The notes beneath the pieces are model-generated. The model saw only the letters and a program-made list of their open reading frames with translations. It had not been told where the DNA came from and did no database searches. Position numbers and translations under genes: made by a program. From Thalassotalea_B piscium_A (GTDB lineage: Bacteria > Pseudomonadota > Gammaproteobacteria > Enterobacterales > Alteromonadaceae), in the NCBI GenBank assembly GCA_049347715.1, contig CP186339.1, positions 2,976,001 to 3,040,000 of the forward strand: a stretch of 64,000 nucleotides of DNA, read 5' to 3'. How positions within the stretch are numbered: the stretch's first letter is position 1; each line of letters begins with the position of its first letter. Below are positions 9,031-17,521 of the stretch, one piece after another.

Positions 9031-9831
9031 ATGACCTCTTTCGCATTTACCGATAGTCACTGTCATTTAGATTTTGATGAATTAACACAACAAGGTCAGT
9101 CGTTATTAACCCAGTGTTTTGATGCTGGAATCAAACGTATTATCGTGCCTGCCGTTTCCCCAAAAAACTGGAAACCTGTACTTGATTTAAGTAAATCAAG
9201 TAGCAAGCACACACCCATTATTTTACCCTGTTTAGGTATTCATCCTTGGTATTTACAAGGACTAACCTATCAAAATTTAGATCAGTTAAAGACAGCAGTA
9301 AGCCAAAATCATACAGAAATAGTCGCGATTGGCGAAACAGGAATTGATGGCAAAATAGCAAAAGAACAAACCAACCTCGCCAAACAAATTACCTTCTTCA
9401 GAGAACATATTCATTTAGCTAATCAATTTAAACTACCATTAATTGTTCACCATCGCAGTTCTCATCCGATAATATATCAAGAACTAAAAAATATGAGTGC
9501 GGAAGCAGGCGGGATCATTCATTCATTTTCAGGAAGTTATCAGCAAGCGTGCCAATATATAGATTTAGGATTTAAGCTTGGTATAGGCGGTACTATCAGC
9601 TATGAACGCGCTAAAAAAACCATTAACACGGTAAAAAAACTGCCTCTTGACAGCATAGTGCTTGAAACCGACGCCCCTTCAATGCCCTTATCTGGCTATC
9701 AAGGAGAAGCTAACTCACCACTAAAACTGATTAATATCTTTCAACTCTTGTGTCAATTAAGAAGTGAAAGCCCTGAAAAAATAGCACAAACAATTGAAAG
9801 CAATATTAATTCACTACTAAAACGACCTTAG
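9031..9831 (+). CDS. TatD-family metal-dependent hydrolase (YjjV-like)
   Basis: 266-residue amidohydrolase-fold deoxyribonuclease-like protein. The metal ligands are visible: DSHCHLD at residues 8-14, GETGID (Glu), VHHRSS (His), IIHSFSG (His) and LETDAPSM (Asp). Within the TatD family, the position close to ytjB/serB and the overall pattern fit the YjjV branch better than TatD proper, but I would not press the subfamily. TatD nucleases act as 3'-5' exonucleases in DNA repair and turnover. It is the last gene of the argS-HDOD-tatD run; AAGGT precedes the ATG. Confidence 0.9.
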   Translation: MTSFAFTDSHCHLDFDELTQQGQSLLTQCFDAGIKRIIVPAVSPKNWKPVLDLSKSSSKHTPIILPCLGIHPWYLQGLTYQNLDQLKTAVSQNHTEIVAIGETGIDGKIAKEQTNLAKQITFFREHIHLANQFKLPLIVHHRSSHPIIYQELKNMSAEAGGIIHSFSGSYQQACQYIDLGFKLGIGGTISYERAKKTINTVKKLPLDSIVLETDAPSMPLSGYQGEANSPLKLINIFQLLCQLRSESPEKIAQTIESNINSLLKRP

Positions 9832-9850
9832 TATTTATTACTCAAGCAAT

Positions 9851-10507
9851 TTAATCAGAAGAAGCATTGTGCTGCTTAATGGTTTTATTTAAGCGGTACC
9901 CTTGTCGACTAAAACGGTTTAGGCCTCGAGTAAGTAAAAAACCAACAAAACCAGCCAGAATCATCATTAATCGAATCAAATCATAATGTTCAAAGTTTGC
10001 TTGAGTTAATTCACGAGTGAAGTAATCACGTTCCATTGTTACGCGTAAATAACCGTGAAAATTATCTGTTCTAATATCTTCAACGAAAGGAAAGTATTTA
10101 TCACTCAAATTAGGTTGATAAAGGCTAATGCCATAAAGTGCATTTATTGATTTTTGCTCACTTGATGAAAGTAATAACTGACCTGTATCACCGTAATAGC
10201 TAATATCTTTGATCCAACGGGGTTTAGCTGATTCATCAATAAATTTTTGGATGTGTTTGGTGATTATTTGTTTGTCAGCTAACAATTCATTACTTAAGAT
10301 AATAGCGGTTATTCCTCTATTTACCTGTGAGACATAATCACGACTTGTTTGAGTAAAATTATTATTGATGGTATTTTCCATCGAACGACTGGCATACAGC
10401 CATGACTCCATTAGAACAACAATAATGACAATCGCTATAGCTAATTGCATTATTTTATTATAAATAGAAGATAATTTAGGGTATAAAGGCAATTCAGATT
10501 GCTGCAT
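9851..10507 (-). CDS. Smp/YtjB (AhpA)-family membrane protein
   Basis: 218-residue inner-membrane protein with a TM segment at about 17-38 (IMQLAIAIVIIVVLMESWLY), a periplasmic domain resembling extracytoplasmic sensor folds (tyrosine/serine-rich, about 45-180), and a second TM near 182-200 followed by a short basic cytoplasmic tail. The divergent arrangement with serB is the same as E. coli smp(ytjB)-serB and is the main reason for the call. The function in E. coli is unknown. It is convergent with the TatD gene, leaving only 19 bp between their stops. Confidence 0.8.
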   Translation of the reverse strand: MQQSELPLYPKLSSIYNKIMQLAIAIVIIVVLMESWLYASRSMENTINNNFTQTSRDYVSQVNRGITAIILSNELLADKQIITKHIQKFIDESAKPRWIKDISYYGDTGQLLLSSSEQKSINALYGISLYQPNLSDKYFPFVEDIRTDNFHGYLRVTMERDYFTRELTQANFEHYDLIRLMMILAGFVGFLLTRGLNRFSRQGYRLNKTIKQHNASSD

Positions 10508-10627
10508 AAATTACAAATGATTAAGTCGTATCAATTACTGATACTATAGAGACTTATGAGACGAATATAAATATTATCAGCAAATAAATTTTAATAACGT
10601 CTTTTATTTTAAGGTTAACTTATATTT

Positions 10628-11638
10628 ATGCCTGTATTGCAATTACCGCTTAACACTATATCCCATCAAGAATTACAACATGTTATTTCACCTGAACAAG
10701 CGTTAAACACTAGCTTATTAGCGTGTTCTTTTTCAGGAGAACAGTTAACACTAACGAAAACAGAGCTCAATCAAAGTACGGTGGAGTTAGTCGTTTTAGG
10801 CGATATTACCATAGCGTGTTTACAAGCGATTATTCATCAATGTCAATTAACAACACCTGTTTTAACGGCAATTAATTTTAGAAATGATCGATACAGTTAC
10901 CGTTTTAAAGTGATCTGTCATGAACTGCAAGCAGCTCGTCAAATGCTCGCTAACTTAGCATTAACCCATAGCTTTGACGCGGCCCTGATAGATAATGCGC
11001 CGAAACTCGCATTACCGGGCTTGTTAGTGATGGATATGGACTCGACGACGATAAAAATTGAATGTATTGACGAAATAGCAACACTAGCAGGTGTTGGCGA
11101 ACAAGTCGCTGAAGTGACGGAGTTGGCTATGCAAGGTGAATTAGATTTCGCGCAAAGTTTACATCAACGGGTTGCCACACTCGCTAATGCACCTGAGACC
11201 ATTCTAGCCACTGTTGCTAAAAATATCCCGCTAATGGAAGGTTTAGAGACCTTAGTGACCATATTAAAACAGCATAACTGGCGCATAGCTATTGCTTCAG
11301 GTGGTTTTACCTATTTTGCCGAGCACTTACAACAAATGCTTGCGTTAGACGATGTTCGAGCCAATGTATTAGAAATTAACAACGGCGTACTAACCGGGAA
11401 AGTACTCGGTGATGTAGTAGATGCACAAGCAAAAGCCAACTGTTTAGTTGAGCTACAAAAACAATACCAGTTATCTCCTCAACAAACCGTTGCTATGGGA
11501 GATGGAGCAAATGACCTTATTATGATGAATGCAGCAAGTTTAGGCGTTGCATTTCATGCAAAACCACTTGTATTAAAACAAGCCGATTGTGCAATAAATT
11601 ATAACGGTCTAGATTGTCTGCTACATTGGTTAGCTTAA
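10628..11638 (+). CDS. serB: Phosphoserine phosphatase
   Basis: HAD-superfamily enzyme that dephosphorylates O-phosphoserine in the last step of serine synthesis. The nucleophile motif is DMDST (136-140). Motif II is ASGGFTYF and motif III/IV is GDGANDL; the cap region carries ECIDEIA. The ~115-residue N-terminal extension is the ACT-like region of gammaproteobacterial SerB. At 336 residues it is slightly longer than the E. coli protein (322). It is divergent from ytjB with a 120-bp shared promoter region; AAGGTT lies upstream of ATG 10628. Confidence 0.95.
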   Translation: MPVLQLPLNTISHQELQHVISPEQALNTSLLACSFSGEQLTLTKTELNQSTVELVVLGDITIACLQAIIHQCQLTTPVLTAINFRNDRYSYRFKVICHELQAARQMLANLALTHSFDAALIDNAPKLALPGLLVMDMDSTTIKIECIDEIATLAGVGEQVAEVTELAMQGELDFAQSLHQRVATLANAPETILATVAKNIPLMEGLETLVTILKQHNWRIAIASGGFTYFAEHLQQMLALDDVRANVLEINNGVLTGKVLGDVVDAQAKANCLVELQKQYQLSPQQTVAMGDGANDLIMMNAASLGVAFHAKPLVLKQADCAINYNGLDCLLHWLA

Positions 11639-11703
11639 CCTTAGCAGAATTTTAAGCAGCTCGATGTTATCATCAATTAGTGGTTTATTAAGAGAAGTAC
11701 ATA

Positions 11704-12114
11704 ATGAAAAAACAAATCAATGGCAGTTGTTTATGTGGTCAAGTCACTTGCACATTAGAAGGTCCTTTTAACGTTTTTTATCAATGTTATTGTGACCGAT
11801 GTCAGAAAAAAACGGGGTCGGCATTTGCGTCATTAATTTTTTCAGAGCCTGAAAAAATAACATGGCATACAGGTCTTGATTTAATAAAACGATTTGATTT
11901 ACCAAACGCAGAACGCTTTAGTAATAGTTTCTGTAGTTGTTGTGGTTCGCAAGTACCTTATTTAAGCAGAGATGGGGCTAAATTAGCCATACCGGCAGGA
12001 TTTATCACAGGTGATCCTGAGATCGTACCGTCAGCAAATATATTTTGGGATGAACGCTCATGTTGGTATGAACAAGGGCAAGCGGCCCCCTCTTTTTCTC
12101 GTTATCCTGAATAA
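11704..12114 (+). CDS. GFA (CENP-V) family zinc protein
   Basis: 136-residue protein of the glutathione-dependent formaldehyde-activating/CENP-V fold. The Cys pattern is typical: CLCGQVTC near residue 10, CYCDRCQKKTGSAF near 28 and CSCCGSQ near 78, giving two zinc sites. Despite the family name, most members are not proven to act on S-hydroxymethyl-glutathione, so the biochemical role is open. It lies 65 bp after serB on the same strand and is followed by a strong terminator. Confidence 0.88.
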   Translation: MKKQINGSCLCGQVTCTLEGPFNVFYQCYCDRCQKKTGSAFASLIFSEPEKITWHTGLDLIKRFDLPNAERFSNSFCSCCGSQVPYLSRDGAKLAIPAGFITGDPEIVPSANIFWDERSCWYEQGQAAPSFSRYPE

Positions 12115-12143
12115 CCACTAATAAGCAAAAGCAATTAACACGA

Positions 12144-12176
12144 GATAAAAGGCGCATCTAATTTGCGCCTTTTATC
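12144..12176. terminator. Bidirectional terminator between GFA gene and PilZ gene
   Basis: A 13-bp perfect stem (GATAAAAGGCGCA / TGCGCCTTTTATC) with a 7-base loop lies in the space between two convergent genes. Confidence 0.9.
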
Positions 12177-12223
12177 CCATTGAACATACATGTAAAAATT
12201 TACCTTAAAAGCCTAGCAGTAAT

Positions 12224-14692
12224 TTATTCTTCGGTAGGTAATATCTGATAACGAATCATAGCTTCTTGGGTAATATCTAACACTTGCACTACCCCAGCGA
12301 CACTCCATATTTCTTGTTCTAATTGTTTACCACGATGAATAGCGTAACTACTGATATAACTTAATTCAGGATTTAGATACTCCATATCAGGTTTATCGGT
12401 ACGGGATAACTTCACTTGAACACACAAAAAATTTCCTTGTTTTAAGGCATCACGAATAAATTGTTTTTTCAATTCTTGGGTGTTTAATTCTGAATCTAAC
12501 TTAGTGACAACCCCTTTATCTACAAACTCATTTTCGGTATTAATTGAGATATAAAGGATATCCACAATAGGTAGATCTCCCGGTCTAATCTTCTTCAATG
12601 TAGCATTCATTAACGTTGTAGCTTGAAGATTATTTAATAACGGATAGAGATTATATAAGCGACTTCGATTACTCAGTTGCCCGCAATAGGCAATTATTTT
12701 TTCGTTTTCAGAGTTAGTCGTTATCACTTCCATTTTATAGCGACTACCGCTTGTTTGTATAATTAATGATGGAATAACTAAGCTGCGACTATAAATATTG
12801 CGTAACGCTTTCGCTAATGCAGGACTGAGCATTGCATATTCATCACGCGTTAACTTTTCTTTATTTTTTTCAATTAATGCTTTAAAAAATGACCGTCCAA
12901 TGTGTTTATGTTTATCTACATAAACACGTAAATTAAGTGTCGTTTTCTTTTTATTAATTCGAACTACTTCATAAGGTAATTGTTTTAACTCAAATGAGGA
13001 GGTTATTTTTTGTAAATGCGGAAAACTCACATTAACAATATCGCCATTATTCAATTCAGAAGGTTTATCCAATAAAATTTTAAGCCCTGAAGCAGAGAAA
13101 TCTTCTGATTTCCCCGTCCATTCAGCCCCTGAAGACTCAGAAATAACCAATGTTTTATATGTAAACCTAGGCTCAGCACGTAGATTGATATAATTAATAC
13201 CTAGGTTTTCAACAACCATACCTTCTTTTAAGCGTTTATGACCAAACTTTTTAAGCTTAGTGGTATTAATATTTTCAGCAGATAATTTTTTATACTGTTT
13301 TAACGTACCCAGGTCTGAAATTTCATTAGCAACGACTAAATAGGCTAAATTTTCAATACAATCTTGAACATCTTCCGATGGGGGGAAATTTAGGTATTCA
13401 TCTTTAGTTGCTAACATATTGGATAATGTTAACGGTGAATAACTGTAGTCTGGGTTAACGTCTAAGCCATTCAGTTGAGTTACAGCAAAATCAGGTTTAC
13501 GAGAAGCAAAGCCTAAAAAGTCAGCCATAAAACTTTTATCTTCGTTTAATTGTACGGTATCGGCGGTATAAAAATAACTTTTACCTTGGCTACGATGAAT
13601 AAAACTATAAACATATAACGCTTGCCCAAGCTTCTGTGCTCGCTTAATACGTTCAACACGCTCAGGTGTTATTAAACAATGTAATGTAGACGTATGTCGC
13701 TCATCTTGCCAATATTGATAAATACTCTGGTTATTATGACAAGTTAATGCATATTTCGGCAAAACAACGCCATTTTCTTCATGCATAAAAATGGGTAATT
13801 CATTTGACTGAGGTACAGTGAAATTTTCAAAGGTACGTGACTGCAATGCAGCAATAGTATTATCAAGATTAACTTTATAACGACGTTTATTTGTTTGAAT
13901 AAAATCAACTAAAAACTTTCTAAAACCATCACGATTTTTATCATTTTGATAGACCCTTTCAAGTCCTAAAAATTGATGGTTTTCAACTTGCTGAATACTT
14001 CGAACCTCATAAACGTAATGTTCTTCATTTTTAAATTGAAACTCAGATTCTAACCCCGTAAAACTAATATCAATAAGTTGATTAGGCTGGAATACTTGTT
14101 TTTTACTACAACGCAGTTTGCATCCATCAACACTAATATCAGAAGTAACCGCTTCAAATGACTTACTATTTTTGATGCTGATATGTACTTGAATAGCGAA
14201 ATTCATTCGCTCTTCTTTACGGTCAAAATAAGGACCATATTTAAATAATTTTGCAGGATATTGCGTTTTTTCAAAGACTTTTGAGCTACTAAGGGTATTA
14301 TCAGCAACAGCAGAAGTTTTTGGATTAGACTTTTCAGATTGGTACATTACACGAAAATTATTTTCCGTGTTCATTAAGGCTTCATAAACGCCAAAGGTAT
14401 AACCGCCATATAAAAGTATATTGTCTTCGAATACTTTTATGGCAACATCATCTAAGTAGTGCACCCTACCTTCATCTTCATAGGCACGGCAAACACCATT
14501 TACATGACCTCTCAAATCAATTAAGCGAATACAAGGATTCGCTAAACGTTTAATTTCCATTTTTAGTAGAAAACGATCAGTTTTATTTAAAGCCTTTGTT
14601 GCTTCAGCAAAACGCGATTCAAAATCGTTCGATGAGACTTGGCCTTTAAAGTCATCGATAATATGCTGGTATTTGGAAAAATCTTTAGTCAT
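12224..14692 (-). CDS. Large PilZ-domain protein (two PilZ signatures)
   Basis: 822-residue cytoplasmic protein. I see two PilZ c-di-GMP-binding signatures. One (about residues 165-275) has the D-x-S-x-x-G element as DISVDGCKL. The other (about 500-620) has a full RxxxR (RAEPR) followed by EDFSASGLKI. The N-terminal ~120 residues (with IRLIDLRGHVNGVCRAYEDEGRVHYLDDVA) and the C-terminal ~200 are not recognised, but proteins of this build are common in Alteromonadales. PilZ proteins pass on c-di-GMP levels to motility, polysaccharide or pilus machinery. It is transcribed alone, divergent from radA, with ~130 bp between the starts. Confidence 0.85.
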   Translation of the reverse strand: MTKDFSKYQHIIDDFKGQVSSNDFESRFAEATKALNKTDRFLLKMEIKRLANPCIRLIDLRGHVNGVCRAYEDEGRVHYLDDVAIKVFEDNILLYGGYTFGVYEALMNTENNFRVMYQSEKSNPKTSAVADNTLSSSKVFEKTQYPAKLFKYGPYFDRKEERMNFAIQVHISIKNSKSFEAVTSDISVDGCKLRCSKKQVFQPNQLIDISFTGLESEFQFKNEEHYVYEVRSIQQVENHQFLGLERVYQNDKNRDGFRKFLVDFIQTNKRRYKVNLDNTIAALQSRTFENFTVPQSNELPIFMHEENGVVLPKYALTCHNNQSIYQYWQDERHTSTLHCLITPERVERIKRAQKLGQALYVYSFIHRSQGKSYFYTADTVQLNEDKSFMADFLGFASRKPDFAVTQLNGLDVNPDYSYSPLTLSNMLATKDEYLNFPPSEDVQDCIENLAYLVVANEISDLGTLKQYKKLSAENINTTKLKKFGHKRLKEGMVVENLGINYINLRAEPRFTYKTLVISESSGAEWTGKSEDFSASGLKILLDKPSELNNGDIVNVSFPHLQKITSSFELKQLPYEVVRINKKKTTLNLRVYVDKHKHIGRSFFKALIEKNKEKLTRDEYAMLSPALAKALRNIYSRSLVIPSLIIQTSGSRYKMEVITTNSENEKIIAYCGQLSNRSRLYNLYPLLNNLQATTLMNATLKKIRPGDLPIVDILYISINTENEFVDKGVVTKLDSELNTQELKKQFIRDALKQGNFLCVQVKLSRTDKPDMEYLNPELSYISSYAIHRGKQLEQEIWSVAGVVQVLDITQEAMIRYQILPTEE

Positions 14693-14825
14693 TTACACTT
14701 AATTTTAATTACAATAGATTGACGACAGTTAGCGCTATTATAGTTTGAATACTCAACCTATAATAGAAATAACTATTTCATAAACTTAATCATTTAAGCA
14801 ATAACTATACCTTAAGCATAAAACT

Positions 14826-16187
14826 ATGGCTAAAAATAAAACCGCTTATGTCTGTACTGACTGTGGATCTGAGTATTCACGTTGGCTAGGACAATGTAAT
14901 GACTGTAAAGCATGGAACACAATTTCTGAATTTAGACAGGCAAAAGCGCCAGCAAGATCAGGAAACTACTCAGGTTTTGCCGGTTTGACCCAAGCAAAAG
15001 TTCAAACTCTTGACACTATTGACCTTGCTGAACTCCCAAGATTTTCCTCTGGCTTTCTAGAATTTGATCGTGTCTTAGGTGGGGGAATAGTCCCTGGCAG
15101 TGCCATATTAATTGGCGGAGAACCTGGCGCCGGTAAAAGTACTCTACTTTTACAAACCATGTGTGCGCTCTCACAAACTATGCCTGCTTTGTATATAACA
15201 GGTGAAGAGTCACTCCAACAGGTGGCAATGAGAGCCAATCGTTTAGGATTAAAAGCTGATAATTTAAAGCTATTATCCGAAACAAGTGTTGAGAATATTT
15301 GCCATATTGCAGAAAAAGAACAACCCAAAATTATTGTAATAGATTCTATTCAAGTCATGCACATGGCTGACATTCAATCAGCGCCTGGTAGCGTATCGCA
15401 GGTACGTGAAGCCGCTGCATTTTTAACGCGCTTCGCCAAACAACACCATGTTGCTATGATTTTAGTTGGTCATGTCACAAAAGATGGCAGCTTAGCGGGT
15501 CCTAAAGTATTAGAACACTGTATTGATTGCTCTATTATGCTTGAAGGCAGTACCGACTCAAGATATAGAACTTTACGTGGTAATAAAAACCGTTTTGGCG
15601 CTGTAAATGAACTTGGTGTTTTTGCCATGACAGGTACAGGGTTAAAAGAAGTTAAAAACCCTTCTGCTATCTTTTTATCTCGCTCAGAAGAACAAACTGC
15701 AGGTAGCGTTGTGATGGTGCTTTGGGAAGGTACTCGCCCATTACTGGTAGAAATTCAAGCATTGGTAGATCATTCCGCTTTAGGTAATCCAAGACGTGTT
15801 GCTGTTGGCGCTGAGCAAAATCGATTATCAATGCTGTTAGCTATATTACACCGTCATGGTGGTTTACAAATGAATGACCAAGATGTTTTTGTTAATGTAG
15901 TCGGTGGTGTAAAAGTAACAGAAACAGGCATTGATTTAGCGCTAATTTTAGCATTAGTTTCAAGCTTTAGAGATAGCGCTTTACCGCAAGATTTGGTGGT
16001 ATTTGGCGAAGTCGGGCTATCAGGTGAAATTCGCCCGGTATCGAGTGGGCAAGAACGTATTTATGAAGCGGCAAAACATGGTTTTAAACGTGCTATTGTG
16101 CCTTTTAATAATATGCCAAAACAAAAAATTGAGGGTATGGAAGTTATTGGCGTTAAAAAATTAAGCGATGCCTTAGATGTACTTTAA
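14826..16187 (+). CDS. radA: DNA repair protein RadA (Sms)
   Basis: Branch-migration helicase/ATPase that processes recombination intermediates. The N-terminal zinc finger uses C10, C13, C24 and C27. Walker A is GEPGAGKST (about 97-105), and the RadA-specific KNRFG motif is near residue 257. The C-terminal third is the Lon-protease-like domain with no Ser-Lys catalytic role (VNVVGGVKVTETGIDLALI). Length 453 is standard. The nearest downstream gene is on the other strand with only a 39-bp gap. Confidence 0.96.
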   Translation: MAKNKTAYVCTDCGSEYSRWLGQCNDCKAWNTISEFRQAKAPARSGNYSGFAGLTQAKVQTLDTIDLAELPRFSSGFLEFDRVLGGGIVPGSAILIGGEPGAGKSTLLLQTMCALSQTMPALYITGEESLQQVAMRANRLGLKADNLKLLSETSVENICHIAEKEQPKIIVIDSIQVMHMADIQSAPGSVSQVREAAAFLTRFAKQHHVAMILVGHVTKDGSLAGPKVLEHCIDCSIMLEGSTDSRYRTLRGNKNRFGAVNELGVFAMTGTGLKEVKNPSAIFLSRSEEQTAGSVVMVLWEGTRPLLVEIQALVDHSALGNPRRVAVGAEQNRLSMLLAILHRHGGLQMNDQDVFVNVVGGVKVTETGIDLALILALVSSFRDSALPQDLVVFGEVGLSGEIRPVSSGQERIYEAAKHGFKRAIVPFNNMPKQKIEGMEVIGVKKLSDALDVL

Positions 16188-16226
16188 CTAAAAGGAGTAT
16201 AACTTGCCCTTGATAATGAATTCACC

Positions 16227-16469
16227 TTACATATCTTTGTGAGTAAAAAGATTGAATAATTCAATTACTATAGGGAAAAAGCCGTTGGCATTGTCATGGG
16301 TTTTACTGGCTTGATTATACTCATCGTTTGCTGCATTAGGCTGCCCTACTGACTCATAATAATTGCCTGCTTTAGCATGATTATTAGCGGTTTTTTCCAA
16401 ATCTGAACTGGATGCACAGCCAGAAATAATCAAGATCACACTAATAGCCAAAAACTTAACTTTATTCAT
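16227..16469 (-). CDS. Small putative lipoprotein
   Basis: 80 residues with a lipoprotein signal (lipobox ISGC, Cys at residue 18). The mature part (NNHAKAGNYYESVGQPNAANDEYNQ...) resembles a single TPR-like helical hairpin. The function is unknown. The gene has a good Shine-Dalgarno (AGGAGTGATAA before the ATG) and stands alone. Confidence 0.6.
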   Translation of the reverse strand: MNKVKFLAISVILIISGCASSSDLEKTANNHAKAGNYYESVGQPNAANDEYNQASKTHDNANGFFPIVIELFNLFTHKDM

Positions 16470-16567
16470 TTATCACTCCTGTTGATATGTTTTTGATGAG
16501 AGCTACACAGCTAACACCTATTTAAGCACTCGTTATTATGATGAACCTTCCAATAGAAAACACATTA

Positions 16568-16741
16568 TTAATGGGGTTCCGTTTGAGTTAGCACAGGCTT
16601 TGAGAAGAAAACAAACGGTATGGCTAGTGGGCCAACTAATAATGCTACTAATATCCAAAACAAGGTATTCGCATTACGAGACTTTGCAACAAAATAACAC
16701 AGGATGATACTGAACAGACTTATAATGGTTAATATTACCAT
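16568..16741 (-). CDS. Small membrane protein (57 aa)
   Basis: Two TM segments (about 2-19 and 28-50) separated by a polar SRNANTLFW turn; the second contains VGPLAIPFVF. The start chosen is ATG 16741 because GGAGGAA lies 8 bp upstream; a longer TTG frame would place that Shine-Dalgarno inside the gene. The W-x-x-x-x-L-x-GP pattern recalls the short PLDc_N-type membrane hairpins, but I would not assign a family. Confidence 0.55.
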   Translation of the reverse strand: MVILTIISLFSIILCYFVAKSRNANTLFWILVALLVGPLAIPFVFFSKPVLTQTEPH

Positions 16742-16875
16742 TAACACTTCCTCCAAGTTTTTAATGCAGACAATATAAACTTAATTCTAAATCAAATGTA
16801 TTCATATCGCCATTTAACTAGAATCAATTATTAGCGAGCATTCACCTTATTGGCTTTACGCAATGGTTCTAATAG

Positions 16876-17343
16876 CTATTTTCCATACCGACGAATAACA
16901 GACACTTTACCATTTTCAAGCTCTAAAACATCTAGAACTTCTTTATTATAACTAAACGAGGAACCATCTGAGCGTAACCCTTTTGCGGAAAAAGTATGCT
17001 TAATTGCCACTGAATGATAGCCAACGATATACTCGATAATATTTCCTTTATATTCAGTATGCACACCTAAATAACGAGACATACCTTTACGCATCAACTT
17101 TTTACCGTCTGGTTCTCTGGCATCATCAGGCGCATTAGGAAAATGTTGGTTACCCACATCTTCCGTTAAAAAAGACAAGTAATATTCTAAGTCTTCTTTC
17201 GAAGCATTAGGCTTTTGCGTATTAGTCAGAGCTTGATAATACTGCTTAACAAAATTCTCGTAATCAAACGTATCCTCATTTGCCGAAGCAACAGAAGACA
17301 TTAAAGTAACTAATAAAGTTAATAGAAATAAACACTTTTTCAT
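16876..17343 (-). CDS. Exported SnoaL/NTF2-like protein
   Basis: 155 residues with a signal peptide (MKKCLFLLTLLVTLMSSVASA). The mature part has an NTF2/SnoaL look: an N-terminal helix (ENFVKQYYQALT), a mid-section YYLSFLTEDVGNQHFPNAPDD and C-terminal beta strands ending ELENGKVSVIRRYGK. This cone fold is found in many small enzymes and ligand-binding proteins, so no reaction can be named. It is monocistronic between two minus-strand genes. Confidence 0.65.
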   Translation of the reverse strand: MKKCLFLLTLLVTLMSSVASANEDTFDYENFVKQYYQALTNTQKPNASKEDLEYYLSFLTEDVGNQHFPNAPDDAREPDGKKLMRKGMSRYLGVHTEYKGNIIEYIVGYHSVAIKHTFSAKGLRSDGSSFSYNKEVLDVLELENGKVSVIRRYGK

Positions 17344-17521
17344 TGGTACTCTCTACCCTTGGAATTCAAATGACATAACATCAGATCACAGGAAAAAAGC
17401 AACAATTAAATGTAGCTACTGGGCTGTTCAATCATCCAAGGTACTTTAGTCATGACAAACGAAAGCCTCTAAAGCACCAAGGAAAGGCTATAACACCTTA
17501 TTCAAATCGATACGCGTTAAC

